Shown: positions 16,573-26,930, counted from the first letter of the stretch. The stretch: DNA of 64,000 bases from Aliidiomarina celeris (GCF_003316875.1 NZ_QMIL01000001.1:558001-622000), one strand, 5' to 3'. The notes: generated by a model from the sequence alone, not told the origin. A program made the numbers and translations.

Positions 16573-17382
16573 TTGAAGTTTATCTTATTTATTGGTTTTG
16601 CATTATCTTTTACTGTTTCTGCTCAAGCAACACGTATCAATATAAATGAATTTGAGCTTGAGTATGAAATAGCCGGCAATGGTCAACATATCGTTCTTTT
16701 GGAGGCTGGTGGTAGTGCTGGCATGTCTGACTGGGAGCCTGTTTTTGAGCACATAGCCGAGCACGCTACTGTTATTCGATATTCTCGAGTTGGCAATGGC
16801 AATTCCACAGCGATTAAGAGACATTTTACATCGCGTGATTACGCAGACTACGCCAACGCGCTTTTAGTGGCATTAGATATTAACCAGCCTGTTATTTTAG
16901 TGGCTCACTCCTATGGTGGCAGCGTTGCACGAGATTTTGCCGCAGCTTATCCAAACCAAATAAAAGCACTATTAATGTTAGACCCGTCCTCAGAGCATGA
17001 TGTTGATATATTGCGTGCTATTGATTTAGAGAGAGGGAATCGCGAAATTGCTCAGATCAAATTGGATGACATGGCCAATGGTATGTCGAACCAATATCTG
17101 GATTTCTGGAGCAAAAGGCCGCTGCCTGATTATCCCCAAATTCAAGATATGCCGGTAACGGTAATTACCTCGGTAAAAAAAGTGGAGAACCCAGCCAATT
17201 TGTTTTTCACCGATCAAGGCAGACAAATGTGGGGGGAGCTTTGGCAGCAATGGGCGAATGCTTTTCCTCAGGGGAGAGCGGTGTTGACTGAAAAAAGCGG
17301 TCACTTTGTACAGTTTGACGAACCAGAATTGGTTATCAATGAGCTGTTAGCATTAATGCAAAAACTGGACAAACACGACTAG
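16573..17382 (+). CDS. Secreted alpha/beta hydrolase
   Basis: A 269-residue exported hydrolase. A signal peptide (MKFILFIGFALSFTVSAQA) precedes an alpha/beta fold with the nucleophile elbow AHSYGGS (Ser near residue 113), an acid in the MLDPSSEHDVD region and a C-terminal histidine in KSGHFVQFDEP. The start codon is TTG at 16573 with TAAGGA 6-7 bases upstream; no ATG fits better. The gene looks richer in A+T than its neighbours and uses more A/T-ending codons. It stands alone between leftward genes, suggesting recent acquisition. Substrate class (esterase, peptidase or lactonase) is not determined. Confidence 0.8.
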   Translation: MKFILFIGFALSFTVSAQATRININEFELEYEIAGNGQHIVLLEAGGSAGMSDWEPVFEHIAEHATVIRYSRVGNGNSTAIKRHFTSRDYADYANALLVALDINQPVILVAHSYGGSVARDFAAAYPNQIKALLMLDPSSEHDVDILRAIDLERGNREIAQIKLDDMANGMSNQYLDFWSKRPLPDYPQIQDMPVTVITSVKKVENPANLFFTDQGRQMWGELWQQWANAFPQGRAVLTEKSGHFVQFDEPELVINELLALMQKLDKHD

Positions 17383-17459
17383 GAAGAAACTGGGTAACCC
17401 TAACGCCGCCCGAAGAATCAATATACATCTTCAAGGCGGCGGTTTCTCACCCGAGCTAC

Positions 17460-20177
17460 TTACTCAGCAATGAGTTGCCTTAACACGTGGTGCAAAATGC
17501 CACCGCTGAGGAAATAACGGATCTCATTGGCGGTATCGATGCGGCAAAGCACCTCGAACTCAACCGTTGTGCCGTCGTCTTTACTGGCTTTCACGTTAAA
17601 GCGCTGACCCGGTTTAATATCCGCATTCAAACCGAGAATATCGATTTGCTCGGAGCCGTCTAACCCTAAGCTCTGGGCACTTTCACCTTCGGCAAATTGC
17701 AAAGGCAATACACCCATACCCACCAAGTTAGAACGGTGAATACGCTCGTAGCTTTCTGCAATCACAGCTTTTACACCGAGTAAGCGTGTTCCTTTGGCTG
17801 CCCAGTCTCGCGACGAGCCCGTGCCATATTCTTTACCGGCTAGAATCACTAAAGGCGTGTTCTCGCTCTGATACTTCATTGCGGCGTCATAAATCGGCAT
17901 TTGCTCTCCCGCAGGCATATAACGGGTAAAGCCACCTTCTACACCATCGAGCATCAAGTTCTTAATGCGAATATTGGCAAAGGTACCGCGCATCATTACT
18001 TCATGGTTACCGCGGCGTGAACCGAAAGAATTAAAGTCGCTTACGGCAACGCCCTGCTCTTGCAAGTACTTACCTGCGGGAGAATCGGCTTTAATGGCAC
18101 CTGCCGGCGAAATATGATCGGTGGTAATGGTATCGCCAAACACCGCCAGTACTCGCGCGCCCTGAATGTCTTCCGGCTCTGCTGCAGGTTTGTCGATGCC
18201 CTCAAAAAACGGCGGATTCGCCACGTAAGTCGAGTCTTCTTGCCAGTCGTAGGTTTCACTATCGGGAATTTCCAGCGCTTGCCAATGCTCGTCACCGTCA
18301 AATACCGCACCATATTGGGTGGTGAACATCTCACTGGTCACCTGCTTCACCGCATTCTGAATCTCCTCATTGGTCGGCCAAATGTCTTTCAAGTACACCG
18401 GGTTACCGTCTTTGTCAGTGCCCAACGCATCTTTGCTCAAGTCCATACGGGTTGAACCCGCTAATGCAAAGGCAACTACCAGCGGTGGTGACGCCAACCA
18501 GTTGGCTTTCACTAAGGGGTGAATACGGCCTTCAAAGTTGCGGTTACCGGAAAGCACAGACGACACCACTAAATCGCCTTTTTCCACCGCTTTTGCGACA
18601 TCATCTGGCAGCGGGCCCGAGTTCCCGATACAAGTGGTACAGCCATAACCAACTAAATCAAAGCCGAGTGCGTCAAGGTATTCTTCAAGCCCCGCTGCCT
18701 TCAAATAGTCGGTAACCACCTTCGAGCCAGGTGCTAAAGAAGACTTCACCCACGGCTTGCGCTGCAAACCTTTCTCCACTGCTTTTTTCGCCACTAACCC
18801 TGCTGCCAGCATCACACTCGGGTTAGAGGTGTTGGTGCACGAAGTGATCGCCGCTATCACCACATCACCATGAGACAATTTGTGATCCGTACCCTCAATC
18901 GGCACCGCGGTAGAATCGTCGAGTTGCGCTTTGGTCAGTGATTCCACGCCGCCCATTTCATCGTCTACCGACACATTCATGGAGTTTAGTAGTAAATCGA
19001 AGTTTTCCCGCAATTTCGGTACAGATACCCGATCTTGGGGACGTTTCGGACCAGCTAAAGAAGGCTCTACGGTGCTCATATCAAGTTCAAGGCTGTCGGT
19101 AAAGTCAGGCTCTTGATCGTCTGTACGCCACATGCCTTGGGCTTTACTGTAGGCTTCCACCCGTTCAATCACACTTTCATCACGACCCGACAAACGTAAA
19201 TAGCGCACGGTTTCTTCGTCTACAGGGAAGAAACCACAGGTTGCGCCATATTCCGGCGCCATGTTGGCAATAGTGGCACGGTCGGCCAGTGGCAAGTGCT
19301 TCAAACCTGGGCCATAAAACTCTACGAACTTACCCACTACGCCTTTCTTGCGCAGCATTTGAGTAACCGTTAACACTAAATCCGTCGCGGTAATACCTTC
19401 TTTCAGTGCGCCGTCTAAACGGAAGCCTATTACCTCTGGAATGAGCATGGAAATGGGCTGGCCGAGCATGGCGGCTTCGGCCTCAATACCACCTACACCC
19501 CAGCCTAAAACACCGAGGCCGTTGATCATGGTGGTGTGAGAGTCCGTACCGACCAAGGTATCCGGATAAACGTAGGTTCTCCCGTCCATTTCGCCGGTCC
19601 ACGCCACCTGCGCTAAATATTCGAGGTTTACCTGATGGCAAATACCCGTACCCGGCGGCACTACGCGAAAGTTATTAAATGCCTTTTGCCCCCAACGCAG
19701 GAACTCATAGCGCTCTTTATTACGCTCCATTTCAATTTTAACGTTCTCTTCAAACGCACTGTCAGAGCCGAATTTGTCGACCATAACCGAATGGTCAATC
19801 ACCAAGTCTACCGCCGACAATGGATTGATTTTGTTTGCCGGTAAACCTGCTTTCGCCACTGCGTCGCGCATGGCCGCCAGATCAACTACCGCCGGTACAC
19901 CGGTAAAGTCTTGCATTAACACGCGGGCCGGACGATATTCAATTTCATGAGAGGAGCTTTTATTCTTCAACCAAGCTGCAACGGCTTCAATGTCTTCCTT
20001 TTTTACGGTTGAGCCGTCTTCATGGCGGAGTAAATTTTCCAGCAAAACTTTCAACGAAACAGGTAGTTTGTCGATATTGCCCAGCGTTTCCGCCGCCTTT
20101 GGCAGGCTATGGTAGTGCAGCGTTTCACCGCCAACTTCGAGTGTAGACAAGGTATTAAAGCTATCGTGCACAGACAT
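17460..20177 (-). CDS. acnA: Aconitate hydratase A
   Basis: This TCA-cycle enzyme interconverts citrate and isocitrate using a [4Fe-4S] cluster. It is 905 residues. The cluster cysteines are in [15 protein letters not shown] and [13 protein letters not shown]. Substrate-site motifs include [26 protein letters not shown] and, in the swivel domain, [14 protein letters not shown] and [16 protein letters not shown]. The arrangement (swivel domain at the C-terminus) is that of AcnA/IRP-type aconitases, not AcnB. I use the second of two possible ATGs (20177) because GGAG then stands about 7 bases away; the first, at 20183, lies directly on it. A perfect 7-bp palindrome at 20242-20260 lies in its upstream region. 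Confidence 0.97.
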   Translation of the reverse strand: MSVHDSFNTLSTLEVGGETLHYHSLPKAAETLGNIDKLPVSLKVLLENLLRHEDGSTVKKEDIEAVAAWLKNKSSSHEIEYRPARVLMQDFTGVPAVVDLAAMRDAVAKAGLPANKINPLSAVDLVIDHSVMVDKFGSDSAFEENVKIEMERNKERYEFLRWGQKAFNNFRVVPPGTGICHQVNLEYLAQVAWTGEMDGRTYVYPDTLVGTDSHTTMINGLGVLGWGVGGIEAEAAMLGQPISMLIPEVIGFRLDGALKEGITATDLVLTVTQMLRKKGVVGKFVEFYGPGLKHLPLADRATIANMAPEYGATCGFFPVDEETVRYLRLSGRDESVIERVEAYSKAQGMWRTDDQEPDFTDSLELDMSTVEPSLAGPKRPQDRVSVPKLRENFDLLLNSMNVSVDDEMGGVESLTKAQLDDSTAVPIEGTDHKLSHGDVVIAAITSCTNTSNPSVMLAAGLVAKKAVEKGLQRKPWVKSSLAPGSKVVTDYLKAAGLEEYLDALGFDLVGYGCTTCIGNSGPLPDDVAKAVEKGDLVVSSVLSGNRNFEGRIHPLVKANWLASPPLVVAFALAGSTRMDLSKDALGTDKDGNPVYLKDIWPTNEEIQNAVKQVTSEMFTTQYGAVFDGDEHWQALEIPDSETYDWQEDSTYVANPPFFEGIDKPAAEPEDIQGARVLAVFGDTITTDHISPAGAIKADSPAGKYLQEQGVAVSDFNSFGSRRGNHEVMMRGTFANIRIKNLMLDGVEGGFTRYMPAGEQMPIYDAAMKYQSENTPLVILAGKEYGTGSSRDWAAKGTRLLGVKAVIAESYERIHRSNLVGMGVLPLQFAEGESAQSLGLDGSEQIDILGLNADIKPGQRFNVKASKDDGTTVEFEVLCRIDTANEIRYFLSGGILHHVLRQLIAE

Positions 20178-20241
20178 AAACATTCTCCGTTCTTGGATAC
20201 TGTGTTGTTTATAAGCTTGGTTCAGTTCAGTAGAAATTCAA

Positions 20242-20260
20242 GGTATATCCACTATATACC
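20242..20260. promoter_or_regulatory. Putative operator, perfect palindrome
   Basis: GGTATAT and ATATACC form perfect 7-base arms around a 5-base spacer. The site lies about 65 bases before the acnA ATG and 140 before tesB, in the shared intergenic region. The size and symmetry suit a dimeric repressor or activator; no specific regulator is assigned. Confidence 0.4.
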
Positions 20261-20400
20261 AAACAAATGGAAATTCCTGTTTAATGTCATCATCATGCAT
20301 TTGTAAACGCCCTGCGGTATACTGCGCTACCTGTAAAATGCGTTAAAAGTTGCGCTTGGAAACACCTTTAAAAGCTGAGTTAGAGGAAAAGGAACAACGA

Positions 20401-21267
20401 ATGAGTCAGGTACTCGACGAATTACTCACATTAATGGATTTAGAAACCATTGAACAAGGAATCTACCGTGGGCAAAGCCAAGACTTAGGCTTTCGCGCTT
20501 TGTTTGGTGGGCAGGTTATGGGGCAAGCATTATCCGCAGCGAAAGAAACCGTGGATCCCGACCGCGGCGTGCATTCGTTTCATAGTTATTTTCTACGCCC
20601 CGGCGATGCCAATCACCCTATCGTATACGACGTTGAAATTATTCGCGATGGCAAAAGCTTTTCAACACGGCGGGTAAAAGCCATTCAGTTTGGTCAGCCC
20701 ATTTTTTACATGACCGCGTCTTTCCATGGCGAAGAGCCTGGGCACGATCATCAGTCGCCAATGCCCAATGTACCCGGCCCCGAGGGTTTAATGTCAGATC
20801 TCGACGTTCACCGGGAAAATGAACACTTAATTCCAGAGCCACTGCGGGCTAAATTCACCAGCGAAAAGCCTATTCAAATGCGCTTTGTAACGCATTACAA
20901 CCCATTCAAACCGGAGGTAACCGAAGCCAAGCGTTACGTGTGGATTAAAGCCAATGGCGATCTTCCTAACGACCAACGGGTGCACCAGTATCTGCTGGCC
21001 TACGCTTCCGATTTCAATTTTTTGCCCACTGCATTACAACCCCACGGTAAGAACTTTGCGTCGCCGGGAATGCAAATGGCCACCATTGATCATGCCATGT
21101 GGTTTCACCGACCATTCCGCATGGACGACTGGTTGCTTTACGCCATAGACTCACCCAGTGCGAGTAATGCCCGTGGGTTCGTGCGCGGTGAAATATATAA
21201 TCGCCAAGGGCAGCTCGTGGCGTCGAGCACCCAAGAAGGCCTCATGCGCCAGCGCGAGAAAAAATAA
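20401..21267 (+). CDS. tesB: Acyl-CoA thioesterase II
   Basis: TesB hydrolyses medium and long acyl-CoA esters to free fatty acids and CoA. This protein of 288 residues has the double hotdog layout: the first hotdog opens with [25 protein letters not shown] and contains [13 protein letters not shown]; the second contains [14 protein letters not shown], with the catalytic Asp, and ends [29 protein letters not shown]. The frame is open 17 codons upstream, but those are charged and family-unlike. ATG 20401 follows AGAGGAAAAGGA and gives the usual start. It is divergent from acnA and convergent with the SDR gene. Confidence 0.95.
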   Translation: MSQVLDELLTLMDLETIEQGIYRGQSQDLGFRALFGGQVMGQALSAAKETVDPDRGVHSFHSYFLRPGDANHPIVYDVEIIRDGKSFSTRRVKAIQFGQPIFYMTASFHGEEPGHDHQSPMPNVPGPEGLMSDLDVHRENEHLIPEPLRAKFTSEKPIQMRFVTHYNPFKPEVTEAKRYVWIKANGDLPNDQRVHQYLLAYASDFNFLPTALQPHGKNFASPGMQMATIDHAMWFHRPFRMDDWLLYAIDSPSASNARGFVRGEIYNRQGQLVASSTQEGLMRQREKK

Positions 21268-21278
21268 AGCCCAGCAAA

Positions 21279-21298
21279 GGTGGCTCTAACGAGCCACC
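21279..21298. terminator. Hairpin between convergent tesB and SDR genes
   Basis: GGTGGCTC and GAGCCACC pair perfectly over a 4-base loop, and the SDR stop codon lies in the hairpin. There is no long T run on either side (CTTT on the minus strand), so it is a weak intrinsic terminator or an mRNA 3'-end stabiliser for both genes. Confidence 0.45.
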
Positions 21299-22035
21299 AT
21301 ACCTCCGTCTACCGCCAACGCCTGCCCCGTTATAAATCCGGCTTTTTCTGAACACAAAAACACCACAGTTTGCGCCACTTCATCCACAGTCCCCATACGA
21401 TTCATTGGGTGAAATGCGCCATACGCGGCTTCCATTTCGGGGTCTTTACCGGTCACTCGGTCGATCATGTCGGTATGAATTACCCCCGGACAAATAGCAT
21501 TTACGCGAATATTTTGCTCCGCGTATTCAATCGCACCGGCTCGCGTGAGCTGAACCACTGCCCCTTTCGACGCGCAATAGGCTGGGCGCTCTGGAAAACC
21601 TACCAGTCCGGCAATAGACGAGATATTCACAATAGCTCCGCCGCTTTGCTTTTGCATAATCGCAATTTGTTCTTGCATACACACGAACAAACCGCGGGTA
21701 TTAATGTTCATCACACGGTCGAAGTTTTCCATACTGCAGTCGGTAAACTTCGCCGCATCGCCTTCAATACCGGCATTGTTACAGGCGTAATCTAAGCGAC
21801 CAAAGGTTTCGAGCGTACGCTGATGCAATTGGCGAACCGCCGCTTCATCACCCACGTTCACGTGCATGGCGACTACCCGTTGGCCCATGGCTTCAATCTG
21901 CTTGGCCACTGCCTGTAACTTTTCATCTTGAATGTCGGAGATCACAACATCGCAGCCCTGCTCGGCAAACAATAAAGCCACCGCTTTGCCAATACCAGCG
22001 GCCGCTCCTGTAACGAGTGCTACGGGGTTACTCAT
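21286..22035 (-). CDS. Short-chain dehydrogenase/reductase
   Basis: A 249-residue NAD(P)-dependent oxidoreductase with every classical SDR mark: the nucleotide-binding TGAAAGIGKAVA near residue 10, acidic D after the second strand (VISDIQ) favouring NAD(H), NNAG near residue 88, the catalytic Ser in NISSIAG and YCASK (Tyr and Lys of the active site), then PGVIHTDM and a C-terminal FITGQALAVDGGMVAR. The length is standard. The substrate cannot be told from sequence; cyclopentanol, glucose and 3-oxoacyl reductases share this pattern. It is a single gene, divergent from the dsbD-like gene. Confidence 0.9.
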   Translation of the reverse strand: MSNPVALVTGAAAGIGKAVALLFAEQGCDVVISDIQDEKLQAVAKQIEAMGQRVVAMHVNVGDEAAVRQLHQRTLETFGRLDYACNNAGIEGDAAKFTDCSMENFDRVMNINTRGLFVCMQEQIAIMQKQSGGAIVNISSIAGLVGFPERPAYCASKGAVVQLTRAGAIEYAEQNIRVNAICPGVIHTDMIDRVTGKDPEMEAAYGAFHPMNRMGTVDEVAQTVVFLCSEKAGFITGQALAVDGGMVAR

Positions 22036-22226
22036 AAACAGTTCCTCTTTTATTCCAAGTGTATGTGTTCACTATGGCACAAGTACTTCGTGCATATCAT
22101 GATCTACATCACGCTTCCCTTAATCGTGAAATACCCGATATTGAACGCATGTTGTGAGCAAAAACCTCATCTTTTTGTCTACAAATCACGTACCCTATAC
22201 ATCGAAACTCTTTAGCAAGAAGAAGA

Positions 22227-24371
22227 ATGATGTCCATGATGGAAACTTATGTACGCTCGCTCGGGCTTTATTTACTCGTCACTTTAAGTGCGCTCGTCGT
22301 ACTTGGTGCCAACACCACAGCAATGGCAGCACCACAAAGTCAATCAGAATGGGTACAGCAACCTCATCTTGAGGCGCGCTTATTGAGCGAGTTTAGCACC
22401 ATATCTCGTGGTCACTTGTATACCTTAGCGGTGCAACTTGAGCCAGAAGCGGGCTGGCACACTTACTGGATGAACCCCGGCGATTCAGGCCTCGCCACAC
22501 AAATTCAATGGCAAGGTCCTGAAGGCAGCTACTTCGACGCCATTCAGTGGCCTATTGCTGAAAAATTCAATATTGGTCCTTTATCGAACTATGGCTTTGA
22601 AGGCACCACCTATTTACTTACCGACTTTTCAATACCACAAAACTACGAAGGCTCTGAGGTTACCCTTACCGCGCAAGTCGACTGGTTGGTGTGCGAAGAA
22701 ATTTGTATTCCCGGTAGTGCTGAACTCAGCGTTACACTGGCCATTGGGATGCCAAATCCGGCCAGCGAGAACACCGCCCATTTCTCTACCGCCCGCGCCC
22801 AGCTGCCAGAGCTTGTGGCATGGCCGGCGCAGTTTGATATCCAAGATCGACAAGTTACGATTGTTGTGAAGTCTGCCGACGCTGTTGCCATGGCCTCCGA
22901 AGCAGGCTTTTACGGTTTTGTAGGCGCGACAGAATTAGTTGAACATGCGGAAACGGGTCAAATAGATACCGCAGACGACATGCTCGTACTGCGACGCACA
23001 CTCAACACCTACAACAGTGAAACGCCCGACTCCTTTGCCTTACAACTCACCCACCCGAACCGCTCCGTTGAGCTTCGGGTAAGTAGTGCGCAGCAGCCGG
23101 AGGCCGTTGACGCAGCAGCGCCTGCAGCAGCAAGCACTGGCGATGTTAGCTTTGGCTTGGTTCTGATATTCGCGTTTTTGGGCGGCCTTATTCTCAATCT
23201 TATGCCCTGTGTATTCCCGGTGCTGTCGCTCAAAGCTATGGCGGTGGCCAATAGCCACGGTAACGAAAAACGTGAAGCGCTTTGGTACACCGCTGGCGTT
23301 GTCGTAACATTCTTGGTTTTTGCTGGGTTATTACTCGCATTACGCGCAGCAGGCCAAGCACTTGGCTGGGGCTTCCAGCTACAAAACCCTTGGCTCATTG
23401 CTGCACTGGTCTTCTTATTCGTTGCCATCGGCTTGAATTTATCGGGTGTATTCCAAATGGCGACACGCTTAATGAGCGTGGGCCAAGGGATCGACACTCA
23501 TACCGGCGCTGGCGCGAAGAAGTCATTCGCTACCGGTATACTCGCGGTGATTGTGGCAAGCCCTTGTACCGCGCCCTTTATGGGTGTTGCCTTGGGCTAC
23601 GCAATTACCCAGCCGCCGGCAATTGCACTCCTGGTATTCGCCGTATTAGGGCTTGGCCTCGCCGCCCCCTTCTTGCTGATTGGTTTTATCCCCGCCATAG
23701 CGCGCTTATTGCCCAAACCCGGCGCGTGGATGGACACCTTCAAGCAGTGGATGGCCTTCCCCATGTACCTCACTACCGTATGGTTACTCTGGGTATTCGG
23801 TCGCCAAACCGGCATAGATGCTTTAACACTTTTGCTTATTGCCCTTGTATTCTTAGCAACCGCACTTTGGTGGTTAGGCAAGTTACAACTGCGCAGTCAG
23901 CCTGGCCTATTTAGCCGAATTCTCGTATGGGTGTTTTTGCTGCTCACTGCGCTTACTTATTACAGCGCACTGAACATGCCGAGCCAACCTACGGCAAGCA
24001 GCAACGGAACAGAAAATGGCCAAGTGAGCGGCCAAAATTGGCAACCATGGAGTGCTGATAAACTTGCCGAACTGCGCGCCAATAACGAAACCGTATTCGT
24101 AAATATGACCGCAGATTGGTGCATTACCTGTTTAGCCAACGAACGCGTTGCACTTAATGTAGACGCCACACGCACTTTGTTTGCAGAAAACGATATCGTT
24201 TATTTAAAAGGTGACTGGACACGCCAAGATCCAGCCATTACCGAGTATCTCGCACAATATGGCCGTAATGGGGTGCCGCTTTATGTGCTTTATGTACCCG
24301 GCGAAGCGCCCAAAGTTTTACCACAAATTTTAACGCCTGCTATTGTTCGCGAGCAGGTACTGTCACAATAA
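22227..24371 (+). CDS. DsbD-like protein-disulfide reductase
   Basis: A 714-residue inner-membrane electron conduit that moves reducing power from cytoplasmic thioredoxin to the periplasm. Order of parts: signal peptide to about residue 35; a periplasmic N-terminal domain with the redox pair in WLVCEEICIPG near residues 152-162; a membrane domain from about 300 to 590 with one reactive cysteine in ILNLMPCVFPVLSLK and the other in VASPCTAPFMG; and a C-terminal periplasmic thioredoxin domain with WCITC near 629-633. The large N-terminal domain resembles ScsB-type rather than classical E. coli DsbD. Next to it is a redoxin, which is its likely client. Confidence 0.88.
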   Translation: MMSMMETYVRSLGLYLLVTLSALVVLGANTTAMAAPQSQSEWVQQPHLEARLLSEFSTISRGHLYTLAVQLEPEAGWHTYWMNPGDSGLATQIQWQGPEGSYFDAIQWPIAEKFNIGPLSNYGFEGTTYLLTDFSIPQNYEGSEVTLTAQVDWLVCEEICIPGSAELSVTLAIGMPNPASENTAHFSTARAQLPELVAWPAQFDIQDRQVTIVVKSADAVAMASEAGFYGFVGATELVEHAETGQIDTADDMLVLRRTLNTYNSETPDSFALQLTHPNRSVELRVSSAQQPEAVDAAAPAAASTGDVSFGLVLIFAFLGGLILNLMPCVFPVLSLKAMAVANSHGNEKREALWYTAGVVVTFLVFAGLLLALRAAGQALGWGFQLQNPWLIAALVFLFVAIGLNLSGVFQMATRLMSVGQGIDTHTGAGAKKSFATGILAVIVASPCTAPFMGVALGYAITQPPAIALLVFAVLGLGLAAPFLLIGFIPAIARLLPKPGAWMDTFKQWMAFPMYLTTVWLLWVFGRQTGIDALTLLLIALVFLATALWWLGKLQLRSQPGLFSRILVWVFLLLTALTYYSALNMPSQPTASSNGTENGQVSGQNWQPWSADKLAELRANNETVFVNMTADWCITCLANERVALNVDATRTLFAENDIVYLKGDWTRQDPAITEYLAQYGRNGVPLYVLYVPGEAPKVLPQILTPAIVREQVLSQ

Positions 24372-24402
24372 TAGGTTCTGTTTAAACCGAGAGGATATTG
24401 CT

Positions 24403-25023
24403 ATGAAAATATTATTAAGGTTATTGGCTCCTGTACTCTTTGTCTGTGCTTCAGTGCTCCCCTTTGCTACGCAGGCCGCACCGGAAATAGGTAAGCCAGC
24501 GCCCAACTTTTCTGTGGTGGATACACAAGGCACCACCCATAGCCTTGCCGACTTTGCCGGTAAAGCCGTGGTGTTGGAATGGACCAATCACGACTGTCCT
24601 TTTGTCATTAAACATTACGGCTCCGGCAATATGCAAAGCTTGCAAACCGAAATGACCGAGCAAGGTGTGGTTTGGTTGAGTGTGATTTCTTCTGCGCCGG
24701 GAACCCAAGGCCATGTATCGCCCGCCTATGCAGACGAGTTAACCGCGAACCGCAACGCTAAACCCACGGCCGTGCTGCTCGACGAGTCAGGCGAAATGGG
24801 TCGTGCTTACGACGCCCGCGTAACGCCGCACATGTATGTAATTAGCAGCGACGGTATTCTACGCTACGCCGGCGGGATCGACAGTATTCCCTCGGCAAAC
24901 CCAGCAGACATTCCACGCGCAGAGCCCTACTTTGCTAATGCCGCACGCGCAGTGCTGGCCGGTGATAACGTGGAACGGCCAATTACTCGCCCTTATGGCT
25001 GCACCGTGAAGTACGCCGACTAA
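24403..25023 (+). CDS. Periplasmic redoxin (AhpC/TSA-thioredoxin like)
   Basis: A 206-residue exported protein with a signal peptide ending ATQAAPEIG, then a peroxiredoxin-like fold (GKPAPNFSVVDTQGTTHSLADFAGKAVVLEWTNHDCPFVIKHY). The usual thioredoxin CxxC is replaced by a single Cys in DCPF; another Cys is present near the C-terminus (YGCTVKYAD). The start at 24403 follows GAGG. It lies 31 bases after the DsbD-like gene, so the DsbD-like protein may keep it reduced. A role in peroxide or thiol defence is plausible, as shown for ScsB with a peroxiredoxin-like partner in Caulobacter; here it is inference. Confidence 0.78.
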   Translation: MKILLRLLAPVLFVCASVLPFATQAAPEIGKPAPNFSVVDTQGTTHSLADFAGKAVVLEWTNHDCPFVIKHYGSGNMQSLQTEMTEQGVVWLSVISSAPGTQGHVSPAYADELTANRNAKPTAVLLDESGEMGRAYDARVTPHMYVISSDGILRYAGGIDSIPSANPADIPRAEPYFANAARAVLAGDNVERPITRPYGCTVKYAD

Positions 25024-25929
25024 ATGCACGCGTCACACTCAAACGCCGAACACATTAATCGCGGGATCCTATTTATGGTTCTCGCGGTTTTCTGTTTCGC
25101 CCTCATGGACGTAGCGATGAAGCACTTGGCAGGCCACCTCAGTACCTTTCAGGTGAGCTTTTTTCGTGGCGCAACGTCGTTGCCTTTTATTTTGCTTTGG
25201 TTAGTTGTGGCTAAACGCGTACACCGTATTAAGCCCGTACGCACAAAACTGCATATAGTGCGAGCGCTACTCACCATTGGCTTTTTAACCATGACCGTGA
25301 TTACGCTAAGGGAGCTCCCGTTAGCCAACGCCTATGCCATATTCTTTGTCGCGCCGTTACTGATTACCCTGCTCTCCGTGCCGTTACTAAAGGAACACGT
25401 GGGCATTCACAGATACAGTGCAGTAGTGGTGGGCTTTATTGGCGTTTTGGTGATGCTGAATCCAAATGCCATGGGGTTTATGTCACTCGGGGTGATTGCT
25501 GGGTTATTGGCAACCTTAGGGTATAGTTTAGGTATGATTTTAGTGCGCTACATGCACCGCACTGAAACCTCAGAATCCTTAATGTTCTTTTTTGTGGTTG
25601 GCATTACCGTTGGTTGTGGGCTGCTGGCATTATTCGACTGGCAAAGTGTGCGCTGGAGTGACACAAAGTGGTTAGTGCTGCTCGGTATTTCTGGTGCTAT
25701 CGCCCAATACTTGCTCACTGAGGCCTATCGACAAGCACCGCCGTCGGTACTTTCTTCATTTGAATATACAGCAATGATCTGGGCCATTGGGCTTGGCTAT
25801 TTGTTTTGGAACGAACTGCCCGGCCTTTGGGTGTTAGCCGGTGTTGCCATTGTTATCGCGAGCGGTGTTTATATAAGCCATCGTGAAGCGGTAAATAAAG
25901 TTCCTGTAGAACGAAAACTCGAGCACTAA
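25024..25929 (+). CDS. EamA/DMT family transporter
   Basis: A 301-residue inner-membrane protein with ten predicted helices arranged as two EamA repeats (residues about 12-140 and 155-290), typical of drug/metabolite transporters. Motifs include RGATSLPFILLWL and the repeat-end LPLANAYAIFFVAPLLITLLSVPLLKE. The ATG follows immediately after the redoxin stop (TAAATG), so the two are co-translated, though no functional link is evident. The substrate is unknown; relatives export amino acids, sulfur compounds or nucleobases. A strong terminator overlaps its stop codon. Confidence 0.88.
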   Translation: MHASHSNAEHINRGILFMVLAVFCFALMDVAMKHLAGHLSTFQVSFFRGATSLPFILLWLVVAKRVHRIKPVRTKLHIVRALLTIGFLTMTVITLRELPLANAYAIFFVAPLLITLLSVPLLKEHVGIHRYSAVVVGFIGVLVMLNPNAMGFMSLGVIAGLLATLGYSLGMILVRYMHRTETSESLMFFFVVGITVGCGLLALFDWQSVRWSDTKWLVLLGISGAIAQYLLTEAYRQAPPSVLSSFEYTAMIWAIGLGYLFWNELPGLWVLAGVAIVIASGVYISHREAVNKVPVERKLEH

Positions 25930-25942
25930 GGCTCGAGTTTTT
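25915..25942. terminator. Bidirectional intrinsic terminator
   Basis: A perfect 10-base stem (AAACTCGAGC with GCTCGAGTTT) has a 6-base loop and is followed by TTTTT on the plus strand and preceded by a short A run. It overlaps the EamA stop codon and lies 24 bases from the end of the convergent M14-like gene, so it can serve both. Confidence 0.85.
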
Positions 25943-25965
25943 ACTTTGGTTGCTTCGGTAAGGCT

Positions 25966-26889
25966 TTAGCCGAGCGCTTTTAAATAGTCTAAAGCGCCGG
26001 TAATTGCTGCCACTTGCGCCTGAATACACTCCTCTGGCGTGGCATTAGCACTGTCTGGATACACTTCCGTAGTGGTTACAGAAGGCGCACCGGTAAAGCC
26101 CATGCATAAACCGTATTTTTTCGCCTGATAATAAATCAAACCAGGCGCGGCAATCGGCTCACCAATCAGCCGATTGTGTTCATCGGCAGGGGCAATATGG
26201 GTTACTTTCGCTACCGAGTCGAGCACCGCTTGCTGAAAGTTCTGCTCTGGCGCATCACTATTGCCCACCAAATAAAAACCATCTGGAATATTCCAGTTGT
26301 CGTTGGTAGTACCATCGCGGGCCGCGAGTGCGGGGCGAAACTCACTATTGTCGGTGTCGGTGGTTTCATGCAAATCAATATGCATCAGAATAGGTGTATT
26401 TAACGCCCGTACATACCGCATAATGGCTTCAGCTTCCGCTGCGGGTGCAGCGTCGGTAAACGAACGATTGGGGTCTACCGCAAATGGATTCCAGCGGTTA
26501 ATGGTTTCATAACCCCACGGGCTAATACAGGGCGCCACTACCAAATTGAAATCGCTCTGGTAGCTTTTTGCCACTGTTGTTAAAAAGCGTAATGCACCAT
26601 GCACACCGCTGGTTTCGTAGCCATGTACGCCTCCAGTGACCAGCACCGTTGGTTTGTCGTCTTGCCATTTGCGCGTTTTTACCACAAACAACGGGTAATT
26701 TTTGCCTGCAACGTCTTGGTACGCGAGTTCTCCATATTGGTGCACAATAAAGTCACCATTACAGGTTTCAACTTCCATGAGTACATCGTTACGGTACGAG
26801 CGCTGTCGTTGCTGTTCAGCCAACCATTGGCTTTTTTCTTCCGCTTGCCAAGGCTGCCCCAGCGTTCCAATTGGATATGGATTATCCAT
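25966..26889 (-). CDS. M14-family zinc carboxypeptidase/deacylase
   Basis: A 307-residue cytoplasmic protein of the M14 metallopeptidase or succinylglutamate-desuccinylase/aspartoacylase superfamily. Zinc ligands are seen in TGGVHGYETSG (His and Glu) and MHIDLHETTD (the third His); WNPFAVDPNRSF carries the substrate-binding Asn-Arg. The start at 26889 (MDNPYPIGTLGQPW) has AAGG 8 bases upstream. The family removes C-terminal amino acids or N-acyl groups; the substrate is not clear. It is the last of three leftward genes after the ChaN lipoprotein and the large unknown membrane protein. Confidence 0.8.
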   Translation of the reverse strand: MDNPYPIGTLGQPWQAEEKSQWLAEQQRQRSYRNDVLMEVETCNGDFIVHQYGELAYQDVAGKNYPLFVVKTRKWQDDKPTVLVTGGVHGYETSGVHGALRFLTTVAKSYQSDFNLVVAPCISPWGYETINRWNPFAVDPNRSFTDAAPAAEAEAIMRYVRALNTPILMHIDLHETTDTDNSEFRPALAARDGTTNDNWNIPDGFYLVGNSDAPEQNFQQAVLDSVAKVTHIAPADEHNRLIGEPIAAPGLIYYQAKKYGLCMGFTGAPSVTTTEVYPDSANATPEECIQAQVAAITGALDYLKALG

Positions 26890-26930
26890 GCATACCACCT
26901 TAAATTTTGCCGAATGTTCCCGAGTGGGGG

